Positions 43,882 to 52,411 of a stretch of DNA of 64,000 bases are shown in pieces. Within the stretch, counting starts at the first letter, position 1; each line of letters begins with the position of its first letter. The DNA comes from Dokdonella sp. (GTDB taxonomy: Bacteria; Pseudomonadota; Gammaproteobacteria; Xanthomonadales; Rhodanobacteraceae), in NCBI GenBank assembly GCA_016712865.1, contig JADJQH010000001.1, forward strand, positions 186,001 through 250,000, written 5' to 3'. Position numbers and translations under genes: made by a program. The notes under the pieces are model-generated. The model worked only from the letters and a program-made list of their open reading frames with translations, was not told the origin of the DNA and ran no database searches.

Positions 43882-44289
43882 ATGTCCACCGATAGCCAAG
43901 CCCTGATCGCCTCGTACTACGCCGCCTTCAATCGCCGCGATTGGGAGGGTTTTCTCGATCTGCTGACCGATGACGTGGCGCATGACATCAACCAGGGCGG
44001 TCGCGAGACCGGGCGCGCGGCGTTTCGTGAATTCCTGGCGCGCATGGATCGCTGCTATGCCGAGCAGATCGAGGACATCGCCATCCTTGCCAATGCGGAC
44101 GGATCACGCGCTGCGGCGGAGTTCACCGTGCACGGCACCTACAAGCAGGCGGATGAAGGCTTGCCCGCGGCGCACGGCCAGAGCTACGTGCTGCCGGCGG
44201 GTGCGTTCTTCGAGATCCGCGGGGGCAGGGTGGCGCGTATCAGCAATTACTACAATTTGCAGGACTGGCTGCGCCAGGTCGGTGGCTGA
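43882..44289 (+). CDS. SnoaL/ketosteroid isomerase-like protein
   Basis: 135 residues of the NTF2-like fold: MSTDSQALIASYYAAFNRRD, WEGFLDLLTDDVAHDINQGG, then FFEIRGGRVARISNYYNLQDW. The combination fits the SnoaL-like polyketide cyclase/isomerase superfamily, in which the actual reaction varies. It is 1 bp away from the acetyltransferase gene. Confidence 0.83.
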   Translation: MSTDSQALIASYYAAFNRRDWEGFLDLLTDDVAHDINQGGRETGRAAFREFLARMDRCYAEQIEDIAILANADGSRAAAEFTVHGTYKQADEGLPAAHGQSYVLPAGAFFEIRGGRVARISNYYNLQDWLRQVGG

Positions 44290-44290
44290 T

Positions 44291-44884
44291 GTGAGCGCAC
44301 TGCGCATCGAACCGGTTTCGGGTTCCGCGCTCGTTCCCTACCTGGAACCATTGGCGGATCTGCGCATGACCGTGTTCCGTGAATGGCCCTACCTCTACGA
44401 AGGATCACGCGACTACGAAATGCGTTACCTCGATGTCTATGTGCGCTCGCCACGCAGCCTGGTTGCGTTGGCCTGGGATGGCGAGCACTGTGTCGGGGCA
44501 ACGTCCGTGCTGCCGCTGGCCGAGGCCGAAGCGGAAATGCAGAAGCCCTTTCGCGAACGCGGAATGCCGCTGGAACGCTACGCGTATTTTGGCGAGTCAA
44601 TGCTGCTCGCGGCCTATCGGGGTCGTGGTGTCGGCGTGCGCTTCTTTGATCTGCGCGAAGCCCATGCACGCCGGCTCGGCTTGAGTCATTGCGTCTTCTG
44701 CGCAGTGGACAGGCCCGCCTCGCATCCGCTCAAGCCTGCGGATCACGTGGCCAACGACGCATTCTGGAGTCGCCGCGGTTACACGCGCATGGAGGGCGTA
44801 ACCAGCGAGTTCCGCTGGCCGGATGTCGGCGAGCCGGAAGACAGCGTAAAGCAGCTGACGTTCTGGCAGCGGGTACTGGCATGA
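44291..44884 (+). CDS. GNAT-family N-acetyltransferase
   Basis: 197 residues from a GTG at 44291. The acetyl-CoA-binding loop is ESMLLAAYRGRGVGVRFFDL (R-x-x-G-x-G type), and FWSRRGYTRMEGV is the C-terminal part of the domain. Such proteins acetylate small molecules or peptides; the substrate is unknown. It overlaps the nitrilase gene start as ATGA, so the three genes 43882-45777 form an operon. Confidence 0.83.
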   Translation: MSALRIEPVSGSALVPYLEPLADLRMTVFREWPYLYEGSRDYEMRYLDVYVRSPRSLVALAWDGEHCVGATSVLPLAEAEAEMQKPFRERGMPLERYAYFGESMLLAAYRGRGVGVRFFDLREAHARRLGLSHCVFCAVDRPASHPLKPADHVANDAFWSRRGYTRMEGVTSEFRWPDVGEPEDSVKQLTFWQRVLA

Positions 44885-45777
44885 GTGAGTCTTTCCTTGT
44901 TGCGAGCGCCCAGTTTGGCCTGAAGCGGCATGCGGACTGGGCCGGATTTGAAACGGATCTGCGCGTGTGGGTGCAATCCGCAGCCAACGCGGGTGCAAGC
45001 GTGCTGGTGTTTCCCGAGTATGCGGCAATGGGGCTGGTGTCCCTGCTCAGGGATGTTGCGCCAGGAAACCTCAAGGCGCAGATCGAAGGATTGCAATCCT
45101 TGCGTGACGCCTATCTGGAACTGCATCGCGCGCTGGCGATCGAGTTCAAGGTGTACCTGCTGGCCGGGAGTTTTCCGTGGCGCCTGAAATCCGGCCAATT
45201 CTGCAATCGGGCCTGGTTGTTCACTCCCCAGGGGCAATGCGACTTCCAGGACAAACAGGTGATGACGCGCTTCGAGCGCGAAACCTGGGGCATCGGGCGC
45301 GGTGAACCCGCGAAAGTGTTCGACACACAGTTCGGACGGATCGGCATTGCCATCTGCTATGACAGCGAGTTTCCACTGCTTGTGCGCGCGCAGATCGAGG
45401 CCGGTGCCGAGTTGCTGCTGGTGCCCTCCTGCACGGACAGCGAGGCTGGATACCAGCGCGTGCATGTCGCCGCGCGGGCCCGTGCACTGGAAGGACAGTG
45501 CCATGTGGTGCAGTCGGTTCTGGTTGGCGAAGCCCCCTGGTCGGAAGCCATCGATGTCAATGTCGGTGCCGCCGGCGTGTTCGGGCCTCCGGACCTCGGT
45601 TTCCCGCCGGATGGGGTGCTTGCCCTGGGTGAACCAAACCGGCCCGCTTGGGTCTATGCAAGCCTTGATCGCCGCCGCGTTGCCGAGGTCCGGCGCAGCG
45701 GCCAGGTGTTCAACCACGCACATTGGGTTGAAACCGTCGATGCGCAGTCCGTGGCGGTCGTCAGGCTCCTGGGCTGA
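44881..45777 (+). CDS. Nitrilase-superfamily carbon-nitrogen hydrolase
   Basis: 298 residues with the Glu-Lys-Cys triad: Glu in LVFPEYAAMG, Lys in DFQDKQVMTRFE, Cys in IGIAICYDSEFP. It hydrolyses amides or nitriles; substrate unknown. Adjacent genes for a GNAT and a SnoaL-like protein suggest a small-molecule pathway. The stop is 45 bp before copL. Confidence 0.88.
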   Translation: MSESFLVASAQFGLKRHADWAGFETDLRVWVQSAANAGASVLVFPEYAAMGLVSLLRDVAPGNLKAQIEGLQSLRDAYLELHRALAIEFKVYLLAGSFPWRLKSGQFCNRAWLFTPQGQCDFQDKQVMTRFERETWGIGRGEPAKVFDTQFGRIGIAICYDSEFPLLVRAQIEAGAELLLVPSCTDSEAGYQRVHVAARARALEGQCHVVQSVLVGEAPWSEAIDVNVGAAGVFGPPDLGFPPDGVLALGEPNRPAWVYASLDRRRVAEVRRSGQVFNHAHWVETVDAQSVAVVRLLG

Positions 45778-45822
45778 TCTTCATCCTTCGGGCATTTTCA
45801 TGAACTGCGGTTAGAATTCGGC

Positions 45823-46239
45823 ATGCGACTGATTTCCCTGCTATCCCGTATCTGCCTGAGTGGCGCACTCCTGTTGAACGGGTTTGCCTTGCCATCCGCC
45901 GGTGCGCATGCGGCCATGGGCGCCGGGCAGGGTGATGTCGCAACGTCTGCTGCGGAGTCTTCATCCATCGCTCCATGCCATGAGTCTCCGGCGACCAGCG
46001 CAGACACGCCTGATCATCACTTGCCGGGGATTCCCGACCCGCACGATGGAAACAGTGGAGCAGGGCAAGCTTGTTGTTCCGGTGGTTGCAATTGCGCGTG
46101 CATGACAAGCAGCTGCGCGGTGTTGATCGCAAGCCTTGAGTTTGCCCTTGGCCCTGCATTCCGGATGCACACGCCCTCGCACGAGCCGGGGTATTTTCCG
46201 CCGCAGCTTCTTCACCTGACACGACCTCCCATCGCCTGA
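45823..46239 (+). CDS. copL: CopL-like metal-binding regulatory protein
   Basis: 138 residues: N-terminal signal (LISLLSRICLSGALLLNGFA), a Cys/His-rich centre with CHESP, PDHHLPGIPDPHDG and GQACCSGGCNCACMTSSC, and a C-terminus ending LTRPPIA. In Xanthomonas copL lies directly upstream of copA and copB and is required for copper-inducible expression. The same order copL-copA-copB is seen here. Precise mechanism in this organism is not shown. Confidence 0.85.
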   Translation: MRLISLLSRICLSGALLLNGFALPSAGAHAAMGAGQGDVATSAAESSSIAPCHESPATSADTPDHHLPGIPDPHDGNSGAGQACCSGGCNCACMTSSCAVLIASLEFALGPAFRMHTPSHEPGYFPPQLLHLTRPPIA

Positions 46240-46246
46240 AACGTCG

Positions 46247-46265
46247 CGGGTGCTTCGAGCACCCG
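46247..46265 (+). promoter_or_regulatory. Perfect hairpin between copL and copA
   Basis: CGGGTGCT and AGCACCCG form an 8-bp stem with a TCG loop, starting 8 bp after the copL stop and ending ~90 bp before the copA ATG at 46355. There is no T-run, so it is not a standard terminator. It could be part of a leader that couples copL translation to copA expression. This is inferred from position. Confidence 0.4.
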
Positions 46266-46354
46266 AAAGCGCGTGGCCCATTGTCGGCACCGCGTCCCAG
46301 GACACGTGCGATTCCGGGGTCTGGAATCGCAGATCGCGACATTTCGGAGCATTC

Positions 46355-48118
46355 ATGTCAGTCAAACCCATCATCCCCGGTCGCAATGGACTGCCCATGC
46401 CATCGCGACGTCGATTCGTGCAGGGCTTGGTCGCCGCGGGCGCCGCCACGCAAATTGGATTCCTGCCATCCCTGGGCTGGGCGCTCAAGTCGCCCGACAC
46501 ACCCGTGGTGCTCTCCGGTACCGAGTTCGATCTCGCCATCGGCGAGTCATCGGTCAATTTCAGCGGACGAGCGCGCACGGCGGTCACCGTCAATGGTTCG
46601 CTGCCAGCGCCCTTGTTGCGCTGGCGCGAAGGCACCACGGTAAACGTGCGCGTTTCCAACGCATTGCCGAAAGGTTCGGCGTTCGGGCACGAAACCTCGA
46701 TCCACTGGCACGGCATCCTGCTGCCGGCCAACATGGATGGCGTGCCGGGCCTGAGTTTCGCCGGCATCCATACCGACGAAACCTACCATTACCGCTTCAC
46801 CCTCCGCCAAGGTGGCACCTACTGGTACCACAGTCATTCCGGTTTCCAGGAACAGGCCGGCTTGTACGGTGCGCTGATCATCGATCCCATCGAACCCGAG
46901 CCATTCTCGTTTGACCGTGACTACGTGGTGATGCTGAGTGACTGGACCGACATGGATCCGGGCCGGCTGTTCGCGCGCCTGAAGAAGATGCCGGGCTACG
47001 ACAACCTCTACAAGCGCACGCTGGGCGACTTCCTGCGCGATGCACGACGTGATGGCCTGGCCGAAACCATCGAGGATCGCAAGCTGTGGGGCGCCATGCG
47101 CATGACGCCGACGGACCTCTCCGACGTCAACGCCAACACCTACACCTACCTGATGAATGGAACCACCTCGCTGGGCAACTGGACCGGCCTGTTCCGATCC
47201 GGAGAAAAGGTGCGGCTGCGCTTCATCAATGGCTCGTCGATGACCCATTTCGATGTACGAATTCCGGGATTGAAGATGACCGTGGTGGCCGCCGATGGCC
47301 AGTACGTGCATCCGGTGACGGTGGACGAGTTCCGCATTGCCGCAGCGGAAACCTTCGACGTGATTGTCGAGCCAAGCGGGCAGGACGCCTTCACCATTTT
47401 TGCCCAGGATCTGGGTCGCACCGGCCATGTCAGCGGCACACTCGCGGTGCGCGAAGGCTTGCGTGCGCCCGTTCCGCAAGTGGATGCGCGGCCCATTCTG
47501 AGCATGGCCGACATGGGGCATGGCGGCATGGACCACGCGTCCATGGATCACGCCGCGATGGATCATGCGGCCATGGGTCACAGCATGCCGGGCATGCTCC
47601 AGCATCCGCCGGGCGAGGGCAGCAATCCGCTGGTGGACATGCAGACCATGGCACCGACTGCTTCGCTCGATGATCCCGGTATCGGCCTGCGCGACAATGG
47701 CCGCACGGTGCTGAGCTACGCCATGCTGAAAAGCGCATTTGCCGATCCGGACGGTCGCGAGCCGGGGCGCGAGATCGAACTGCATCTGACCGGCCACATG
47801 GAACGGTTTTCCTGGGGCTTCAACGGGCAGAAGTTTGCCGACGCCGAACCCTTGCGACTCAACTATGGCGAGCGCATGCGCATCGTGCTGGTCAATGACA
47901 CGATGATGACGCACCCGATCCACCTGCACGGCATGTGGAGCGATCTGGAAGACGAGCACGGCAACTTCATGGTGCGCAAGCACACTGTCGACATGCCGCC
48001 CGGAACCCGGCGCAGCTATCGCGTGCGCGCCGATGCACTGGGTGACTGGGCCTATCACTGCCATCTGCTCTACCACATGGAAGCCGGCATGATGCGCACG
48101 GTGAGGGTCGAAGAATGA
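46355..48118 (+). CDS. copA: Copper-resistance multicopper oxidase CopA (PcoA type)
   Basis: 587 residues with a Tat signal SRRRFVQGL. Copper ligands are in TSIHWHGILLP, GGTYWYHSHSGFQ, HPIHLHGMW and the C-terminal HCHLLYHMEAGM, the type 1, 2 and 3 sites. A Met/His-rich insert between ~380 and 415 (MDHASMDHAAMDHAAMGH) is the CopA/PcoA copper-binding segment. It is periplasmic and thought to oxidise Cu(I). It overlaps copB by four bases (ATGA). Confidence 0.95.
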   Translation: MSVKPIIPGRNGLPMPSRRRFVQGLVAAGAATQIGFLPSLGWALKSPDTPVVLSGTEFDLAIGESSVNFSGRARTAVTVNGSLPAPLLRWREGTTVNVRVSNALPKGSAFGHETSIHWHGILLPANMDGVPGLSFAGIHTDETYHYRFTLRQGGTYWYHSHSGFQEQAGLYGALIIDPIEPEPFSFDRDYVVMLSDWTDMDPGRLFARLKKMPGYDNLYKRTLGDFLRDARRDGLAETIEDRKLWGAMRMTPTDLSDVNANTYTYLMNGTTSLGNWTGLFRSGEKVRLRFINGSSMTHFDVRIPGLKMTVVAADGQYVHPVTVDEFRIAAAETFDVIVEPSGQDAFTIFAQDLGRTGHVSGTLAVREGLRAPVPQVDARPILSMADMGHGGMDHASMDHAAMDHAAMGHSMPGMLQHPPGEGSNPLVDMQTMAPTASLDDPGIGLRDNGRTVLSYAMLKSAFADPDGREPGREIELHLTGHMERFSWGFNGQKFADAEPLRLNYGERMRIVLVNDTMMTHPIHLHGMWSDLEDEHGNFMVRKHTVDMPPGTRRSYRVRADALGDWAYHCHLLYHMEAGMMRTVRVEE

Positions 48119-49304
48119 GCACTCGCCGAATCGTATTGTCGACTCTCGCCCTGGCGCTTGCTCCATGCCTTGGCCTCGCCCAAACCACGGCCACGCCCAC
48201 GGACGTGCACGCGCACAAGCACGCCGCTCGGGATTCCAGTGATCCGCCAGCCCCTGCGGTCGATCACTCGAAGATGGATCATTCGAAGATGGATCACTCG
48301 ACGATGGATCACTCGACGATGGATCACTCGACGATGGATCACTCAAGATGGATCACTCGAAGATGGATCACTCGAAGATGGATCATTCGAAGATGGATCA
48401 TTCGAAGATGGATCACTCGAAGATGGATCACTCGAAGATGGATCATTCGAAGATGGATCACTCGAAGATGGATCACTCGAAGATGGATCACTCGAAGATG
48501 GATCACTCGAAGATGGATCACTCGAAGATGGACCACTCGAAGATGGACCACTCGAAGATGGATCATTCGAAGGCGGCGTCCGCGGATGTGCCGGTCACGC
48601 CGATTCCGGTTCCGACCGACGCGGATCGAGCCGCTGCGCAGGCACCATCCGGCGGCATGCATTCCATGCATGGTGATTCCTTGCAGTCTTTCGTGCAGTT
48701 CAATCGCCTCGAAGGATTTTCGGGCGATGGTCCGGGCGGCATGGCCTGGGAAGGGCAGGCATGGGTCGGTGGCGATATCCACAAGCTCTGGCTGCGTTCG
48801 GAGGGTGAGCGCGCAGGCGGGCACACGGAAGGGGCCGACTTGGAGGTGTTGTATGGCCGTGCGGTTGCCCCGTGGTGGGATCTCGTGGTCGGAATGCGCC
48901 ATGATTTCCAGCCCGGCCCGGCACAGGATTTTGTTGCGCTGGGCGTGCAGGGCCTTGCGCCTTACAAGTTCGAAGTGGCGGCCACCGCGTACATCGGCGA
49001 GTCCGGCCAAACTGCTGCACGCCTCGAGGTGGAGTACGAATTGCTGCTCACCAATCGTCTGGTCTTGCAACCGCTGGTCGAACTCGAAGCCCACGGAAAA
49101 TCGGATGCGCGCCGCGGCATCGGCTCAGGCCTGTCATCGATCGAGGCAGGTTTGCGCCTGCGCTACGAAGTCACCCGGCAATTTGCACCGTATCTCGGCA
49201 TCGTTCGCGAGCAGGCGCTGGGACGCACGGCGGATTTCGCCCGCGCAGGGGATGAGCCCGCCATTGACACCCGCTGGGTCGCCGGCGTGCGCTTCTGGTT
49301 CTGA
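48115..49304 (+). pseudogene. copB: Copper-resistance outer membrane protein CopB, frameshifted in its repeat
   Basis: The start region has a signal peptide (VLSTLALALAPCLGLAQ) and enters an array of MDHSK/MDHST repeats. The copy at 48334-48347 is 14 bp instead of 15, so the reading frame changes and the main frame reads WITRR repeats for the rest of the array, then unrelated sequence. The CopB C-terminal barrel domain (LQSFVQFNRLEGFSGDGPGG, then GGDIHKLWLRSEGERAGGHT, ending VAGVRFWF) is in the frame that restarts at 48348. Deleted G or assembly error; the protein would otherwise be about 396 residues. Confidence 0.9.
48274..48572 (+). repeat. 15-bp tandem repeat array coding MDHSK/MDHST
   Basis: Twenty units: four 15-bp copies (48274-48333), one 14-bp copy (48334-48347) and fifteen 15-bp copies (48348-48572). 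The usual unit is ATGGATCACTCGAAG; three early copies have ACG in place of the final AAG, some have CATT for CACT and two have GACC. All three plus-strand frames stay open across the array (MDHSK, WITRR, DGSLE). The Met/His-rich product would bind copper. Confidence 0.95.
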
Positions 49305-49827
49305 GCGCGTCTCAGAACCATATCGGTCGTCGGCTTGCTACGTTCCCCCTTGGCAATTGCACTCGGTGTCGGGATTACTTGCGCTTTTGAGTTGGTTTAT
49401 CAGTATTGTCATGTAGCTCGTGGCTATCGCTCGCCGCGCATTCGAACGGTAATCCGTCGGCGGTGTGTCCTTTTACGTGATAGTCGCGCACTAGGTGTGC
49501 CTTCCACGCAAGTTCTAACCCCGCGCATGCGTCTTGTACCAGCGCTATTCGTTCGGTAGTTTCTTTGGTCGGACTGGCTAGGAGTAGTAGTGCGCTGATT
49601 GCAGTTGGGGTAAGCATATGCGTGCGTCGGTCCTCTATCGTCGATTGTCGTCTGCGGAGGGCAAATAGCCGCGCGCGAGGAAGCCATTGTGTTGCGGGAC
49701 GCTGCGAGCGTAAATGCCGATGGCGCGTGAATCGGGCTGCGGACAACACTGTCGCGGCAAGCGCAACCATCTGGTGGTGTACTTGATGTAATGCACGGCG
49801 GAAGTTTCAACTTCCTTCAGTTCGAGG
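49305..49827. other. Junction between copB and the Tn7-like module
   Basis: No convincing gene. One possible minus-strand ORF at 49375-49617 (80 residues, a hydrophobic N-terminal stretch TPTAISALLLLASPTKE) has no clear ribosome binding site. A short hairpin GGAAGTTTCAACTTCC is at 49799-49814. This is probably the sequence between the chromosome and the transposon end. Confidence 0.5.
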
Positions 49828-50004
49828 TGTCTGACAACCTGAAACCACCACAAACTTAAGTTATTGATTATATTGATATACATAGAAAGGCGGGAGTGGT
49901 TTGACCGATGAGGTAAGTGCAGACAAACCGCCACAAATTTGGCAATCCACCAAGAATCGCCCCCGATTTAGCAAGTTGCAGGATAAACCGCCCCCAATTC
50001 GCTA
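49828..50004. mobile_element. Probable Tn7-like transposon end with spaced TnsB-type binding repeats
   Basis: Starts TGTCTGACAACCTG. Four similar ~23-bp motifs follow: 49839-49861 (GAAACCACCACAAACTT core), 49923-49945 (AAACCGCCACAAATTTGGCA), 49952-49974 (GAATCGCCCCCGATTTAGCA) and 49982-50004 (AAACCGCCCCCAATTCGCTA). The last three are spaced 29 and 30 bp. Consensus AAxCGCCCCCxATTTxGC. Position next to tniQ, outside the coding module, fits a left end. The matching opposite end was not found. Confidence 0.6.
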
Positions 50005-50025
50005 TCGCGTGAGAGCGTTTCGCGC

Positions 50026-50568
50026 CTACTTGACTCTAGCTGCTTGCTTCCTCCGTTTCCTCCGCGTTTCTGGCTCTAGTATTGCGTTGCCTTGAGGAAA
50101 GTCATCAGCCCGCCTCAAGCGCGGAGGCGCACCGGCAACCCAGCAAAGCCGGACAACAATCAGTTCGTGGTCGCGCCCGTCGAACTCGACTATCGGTGTG
50201 AACCAAGACTTCTTCGTGCTCTCAGCTGGATGACCCATGATGTACCGTAGTACGGCTTGCAACCCTTGGCGATAGCCACGAATGATTATGGCGGTTAGCG
50301 CGTCCGCCAAATGACGCCGCCCACGTACGCAATCTATAGCCTCCGACTGCTGAGCGCGGGGTGCGCGATCGACGACAGGGGCCTCGCGCGTCAGCACCTT
50401 TAGAAAGCTATCAAGAGCAACTCGACACGCTAGGAGAGCCGCAGGATCGATCGCCGTCAGATTTAGCCAAGTTCCTCTTTCGCCTGAAACCCCATGGGGC
50501 GCAATGAAACAATCCGGCCGCTTTACTACGTTTTCTTGAAGTGAATGATCTTCCTGAAACCCGTACAT
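50026..50568 (-). CDS. C-terminal part of TniQ-like protein in a shifted frame, or separate small protein
   Basis: 180 residues from an ATG at 50568 (MYGFQEDHSLQENVVKR, later IDPAALLACRVALDSFLKVL and TIIRGY-like helices) ending in a basic tail. It overlaps the stop of the TniQ frame by 42 bp in the -1 frame relative to it. TniQ of Tn5053-like elements is ~400 residues, and 255 plus this region gives that length, so a frameshift or programmed -1 slip just before the TAG is plausible. Not homologous to anything I can name on its own. Confidence 0.55.
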   Translation of the reverse strand: MYGFQEDHSLQENVVKRPDCFIAPHGVSGERGTWLNLTAIDPAALLACRVALDSFLKVLTREAPVVDRAPRAQQSEAIDCVRGRRHLADALTAIIIRGYRQGLQAVLRYIMGHPAESTKKSWFTPIVEFDGRDHELIVVRLCWVAGAPPRLRRADDFPQGNAILEPETRRKRRKQAARVK

Positions 50569-51293
50569 CGAGACGGGCGCTGCTTGAGCGAAGGCGTTTG
50601 GATAAGCGCAGGCGGTGACAGGAGTGCAGCAAGTCCTTCTCCAAGCGCGGGCGAGCTTGAGTCCGCCGCGATCCAGCGGTGTACGCGTTCCGCACCCGCC
50701 CACTCTAGGTATTCCGTCGCCCAAGCATTTGCCGCCTCGGTAGGAAACTCCCACATGTCGACTGAAGCGACAGTTGGGCTAAAGGGGTCGAAGCCACATT
50801 CGCAGCGGCCGAGCTTGGATTCGCGATCGAATCGCGACCAGAGCGGTCTCGGACAGTTCGGGCAGGAATCGACTAGTGGCGCTTGGTGCCATGGGCAAAG
50901 TTCGATCGAAGGAAGCTGGAAAAGAGTGCAGTGGTACCCGTGGGCCGCACACTCCAAGCAATGACGCACGGGCCGCGGATTCGCGTCGAACACGCCCCCG
51001 AGCCGGGCGGGGCTCCATCGCTCATGTGTCCAATGACTGCCGACTCGTGTTTCCTGCAAGCCGACTGCATGCAGCATGAGCCGCGCGGATGCCCGAAGCT
51101 GCTGGGTCGCAGTTAGAACATCGACTTCTGAGCGATTGCGAAAACCGAACGCCGAGATCTCCGGCGGGGTGAGCGCTCCGAGGCGCGTTAGCCGCATCAG
51201 CAAGCCAAACCCAGAGATGTAGGGATAGGGCTCGAGCTCGGCCCCGATGATGGCGGACGTACGCGCTCCCTGGATCACATCGCTCCAAGACAT
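50526..51293 (-). CDS. tniQ: TniQ/TnsD-family target-selection protein (N-terminal part)
   Basis: 255 residues with the TniQ zinc region: [20 protein letters not shown] (Cys112, Cys115), ELCPWHQAPLVDSCPNC (Cys133, His136, Cys144, Cys147) and CECG near 164. TniQ/TnsD binds the target site and recruits the TnsC ATPase. It begins at the last base of the TniB stop as ATGA. It stops early by a TAG, after FRKIIHFKKT, and the C-terminal part may be in another frame (50026-50568). Confidence 0.85.
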   Translation of the reverse strand: MSWSDVIQGARTSAIIGAELEPYPYISGFGLLMRLTRLGALTPPEISAFGFRNRSEVDVLTATQQLRASARLMLHAVGLQETRVGSHWTHERWSPARLGGVFDANPRPVRHCLECAAHGYHCTLFQLPSIELCPWHQAPLVDSCPNCPRPLWSRFDRESKLGRCECGFDPFSPTVASVDMWEFPTEAANAWATEYLEWAGAERVHRWIAADSSSPALGEGLAALLSPPALIQTPSLKQRPSRCTGFRKIIHFKKT

Positions 51294-52306
51294 CAGGCGG
51301 TTTTCCGCTCGGCAGATTCCTGCATCGGCATTTTCATCTTGGCGCGCACGAACTCCAGGCGCAGGTAGCCAGTGCCCAATAGCGCAACGCGGACGTCCTC
51401 TGCTGTGAAGCCATTAAAGTCCGGACGGCGCGCGGCAATATCGGAGAGAAGGTAGTGCACCAGCAGCGTAAACGTTGCCATGGGCCACGCTTCACTTGGA
51501 GGAAGTTTGTATTCCTTGCGCAAAGCGTTCGCCGTCTCGACGATTAGCTTGGCCTCCGAGGCTAGCGTCCACCCGCGATCAAACGCCTCGCGCGCGAAAT
51601 AGCGCGAAAAAGGCATATCTGGCGTGGGCCACGTCAGAATTCGATCGTATCCGCCCAGCGCGTGAGCGACGTCGGACAGGCCGAAAAGCGGCCGAAACGG
51701 TGCGGTGTCCATGAACCAACGGCGGACCGTGTGCGAAGGGCGGTCAATCCAGTCGTCGCCAATGTCGACACCTTCCGAATCGCTCTGGCGAACCAAGACG
51801 AGAAAGAGGCTGAGACGATCCTCGAGGACCATGCTATCGAGCTCCTCAAGATAGGTGTACTCGGCGTCCGTGATCCGCTGGGCATTGTCAATAAAGAGGA
51901 CCATCCTGCGCACGCGAGCTTGGCCACAGCGCGAACGGATCCAATTGACAAGCTTCTCGATCGCTACGTGGCTGTCCAATCGGATGGAATTGGTCAGCTT
52001 CAGGCGCGTGCTCATTGCCGTCCAAAACGCTCGGTCTGAGCGTCTCAGGCCGCTGGGCATAACCATGCGCGCGGCCACACCCAACTGACGATCGTGTTCG
52101 TCAACCAACCAACGCGAGGCGTTGTCCGTGAGGTGCTGTTGAGCCACAGTCTTGCCGAGCCCACCTCCGCCGTAAGTTGAGCAACCGTGATGTCCTTCTG
52201 AGATGTTGGCCAAGATGAAGTTGATGAGGTACTCGTGAGACTTTGTGTAGACCGAGTAACCGTTTGGAATGTGGATCGGATGAGTTGCGTCGAAGAGATC
52301 GGTCAT
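51293..52306 (-). CDS. tniB: TnsC/TniB-family AAA+ ATPase of transposon
   Basis: 337 residues from the ATG at 52306 (with AAGGAT upstream); a longer form from 52369 is possible. Walker A is GGGGLGKTV (residues 46-54 in this numbering) and Walker B is MVLFIDNAQ. The later VRQSDSEGVD and DRPSHTVRRWFMD segments fit a TniB-like sensor region. It controls target choice and transposase activation. It lies 105 bp after tnsB on the same strand. Confidence 0.87.
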   Translation of the reverse strand: MTDLFDATHPIHIPNGYSVYTKSHEYLINFILANISEGHHGCSTYGGGGLGKTVAQQHLTDNASRWLVDEHDRQLGVAARMVMPSGLRRSDRAFWTAMSTRLKLTNSIRLDSHVAIEKLVNWIRSRCGQARVRRMVLFIDNAQRITDAEYTYLEELDSMVLEDRLSLFLVLVRQSDSEGVDIGDDWIDRPSHTVRRWFMDTAPFRPLFGLSDVAHALGGYDRILTWPTPDMPFSRYFAREAFDRGWTLASEAKLIVETANALRKEYKLPPSEAWPMATFTLLVHYLLSDIAARRPDFNGFTAEDVRVALLGTGYLRLEFVRAKMKMPMQESAERKTA

Positions 52307-52411
52307 TCGAAATCCTTGGGCGAATGGTGAGCAGACGAAAGCAGGTCCGATACGCATTAACGCCGACATAGCTCTATGGAGGTATGTCGAAACGATTCGC
52401 GTGTCGGTGAC

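Noticed and set aside
46547-48346. 599-codon minus-strand open frame with PSSSD-like repeats
   Set aside because: Antisense of copA and the copB repeat array; the repeat look comes from the minisatellite.
48274-48572. The copB tandem repeat as a CRISPR array
   Set aside because: Units are directly adjacent and coding, with no spacers.
48158-48676. DGSLE and WITRR repeat proteins in other frames of the copB array
   Set aside because: They are the same 15-bp DNA repeat read in other frames; only the MDHSK frame joins a CopB-like C-terminal domain.
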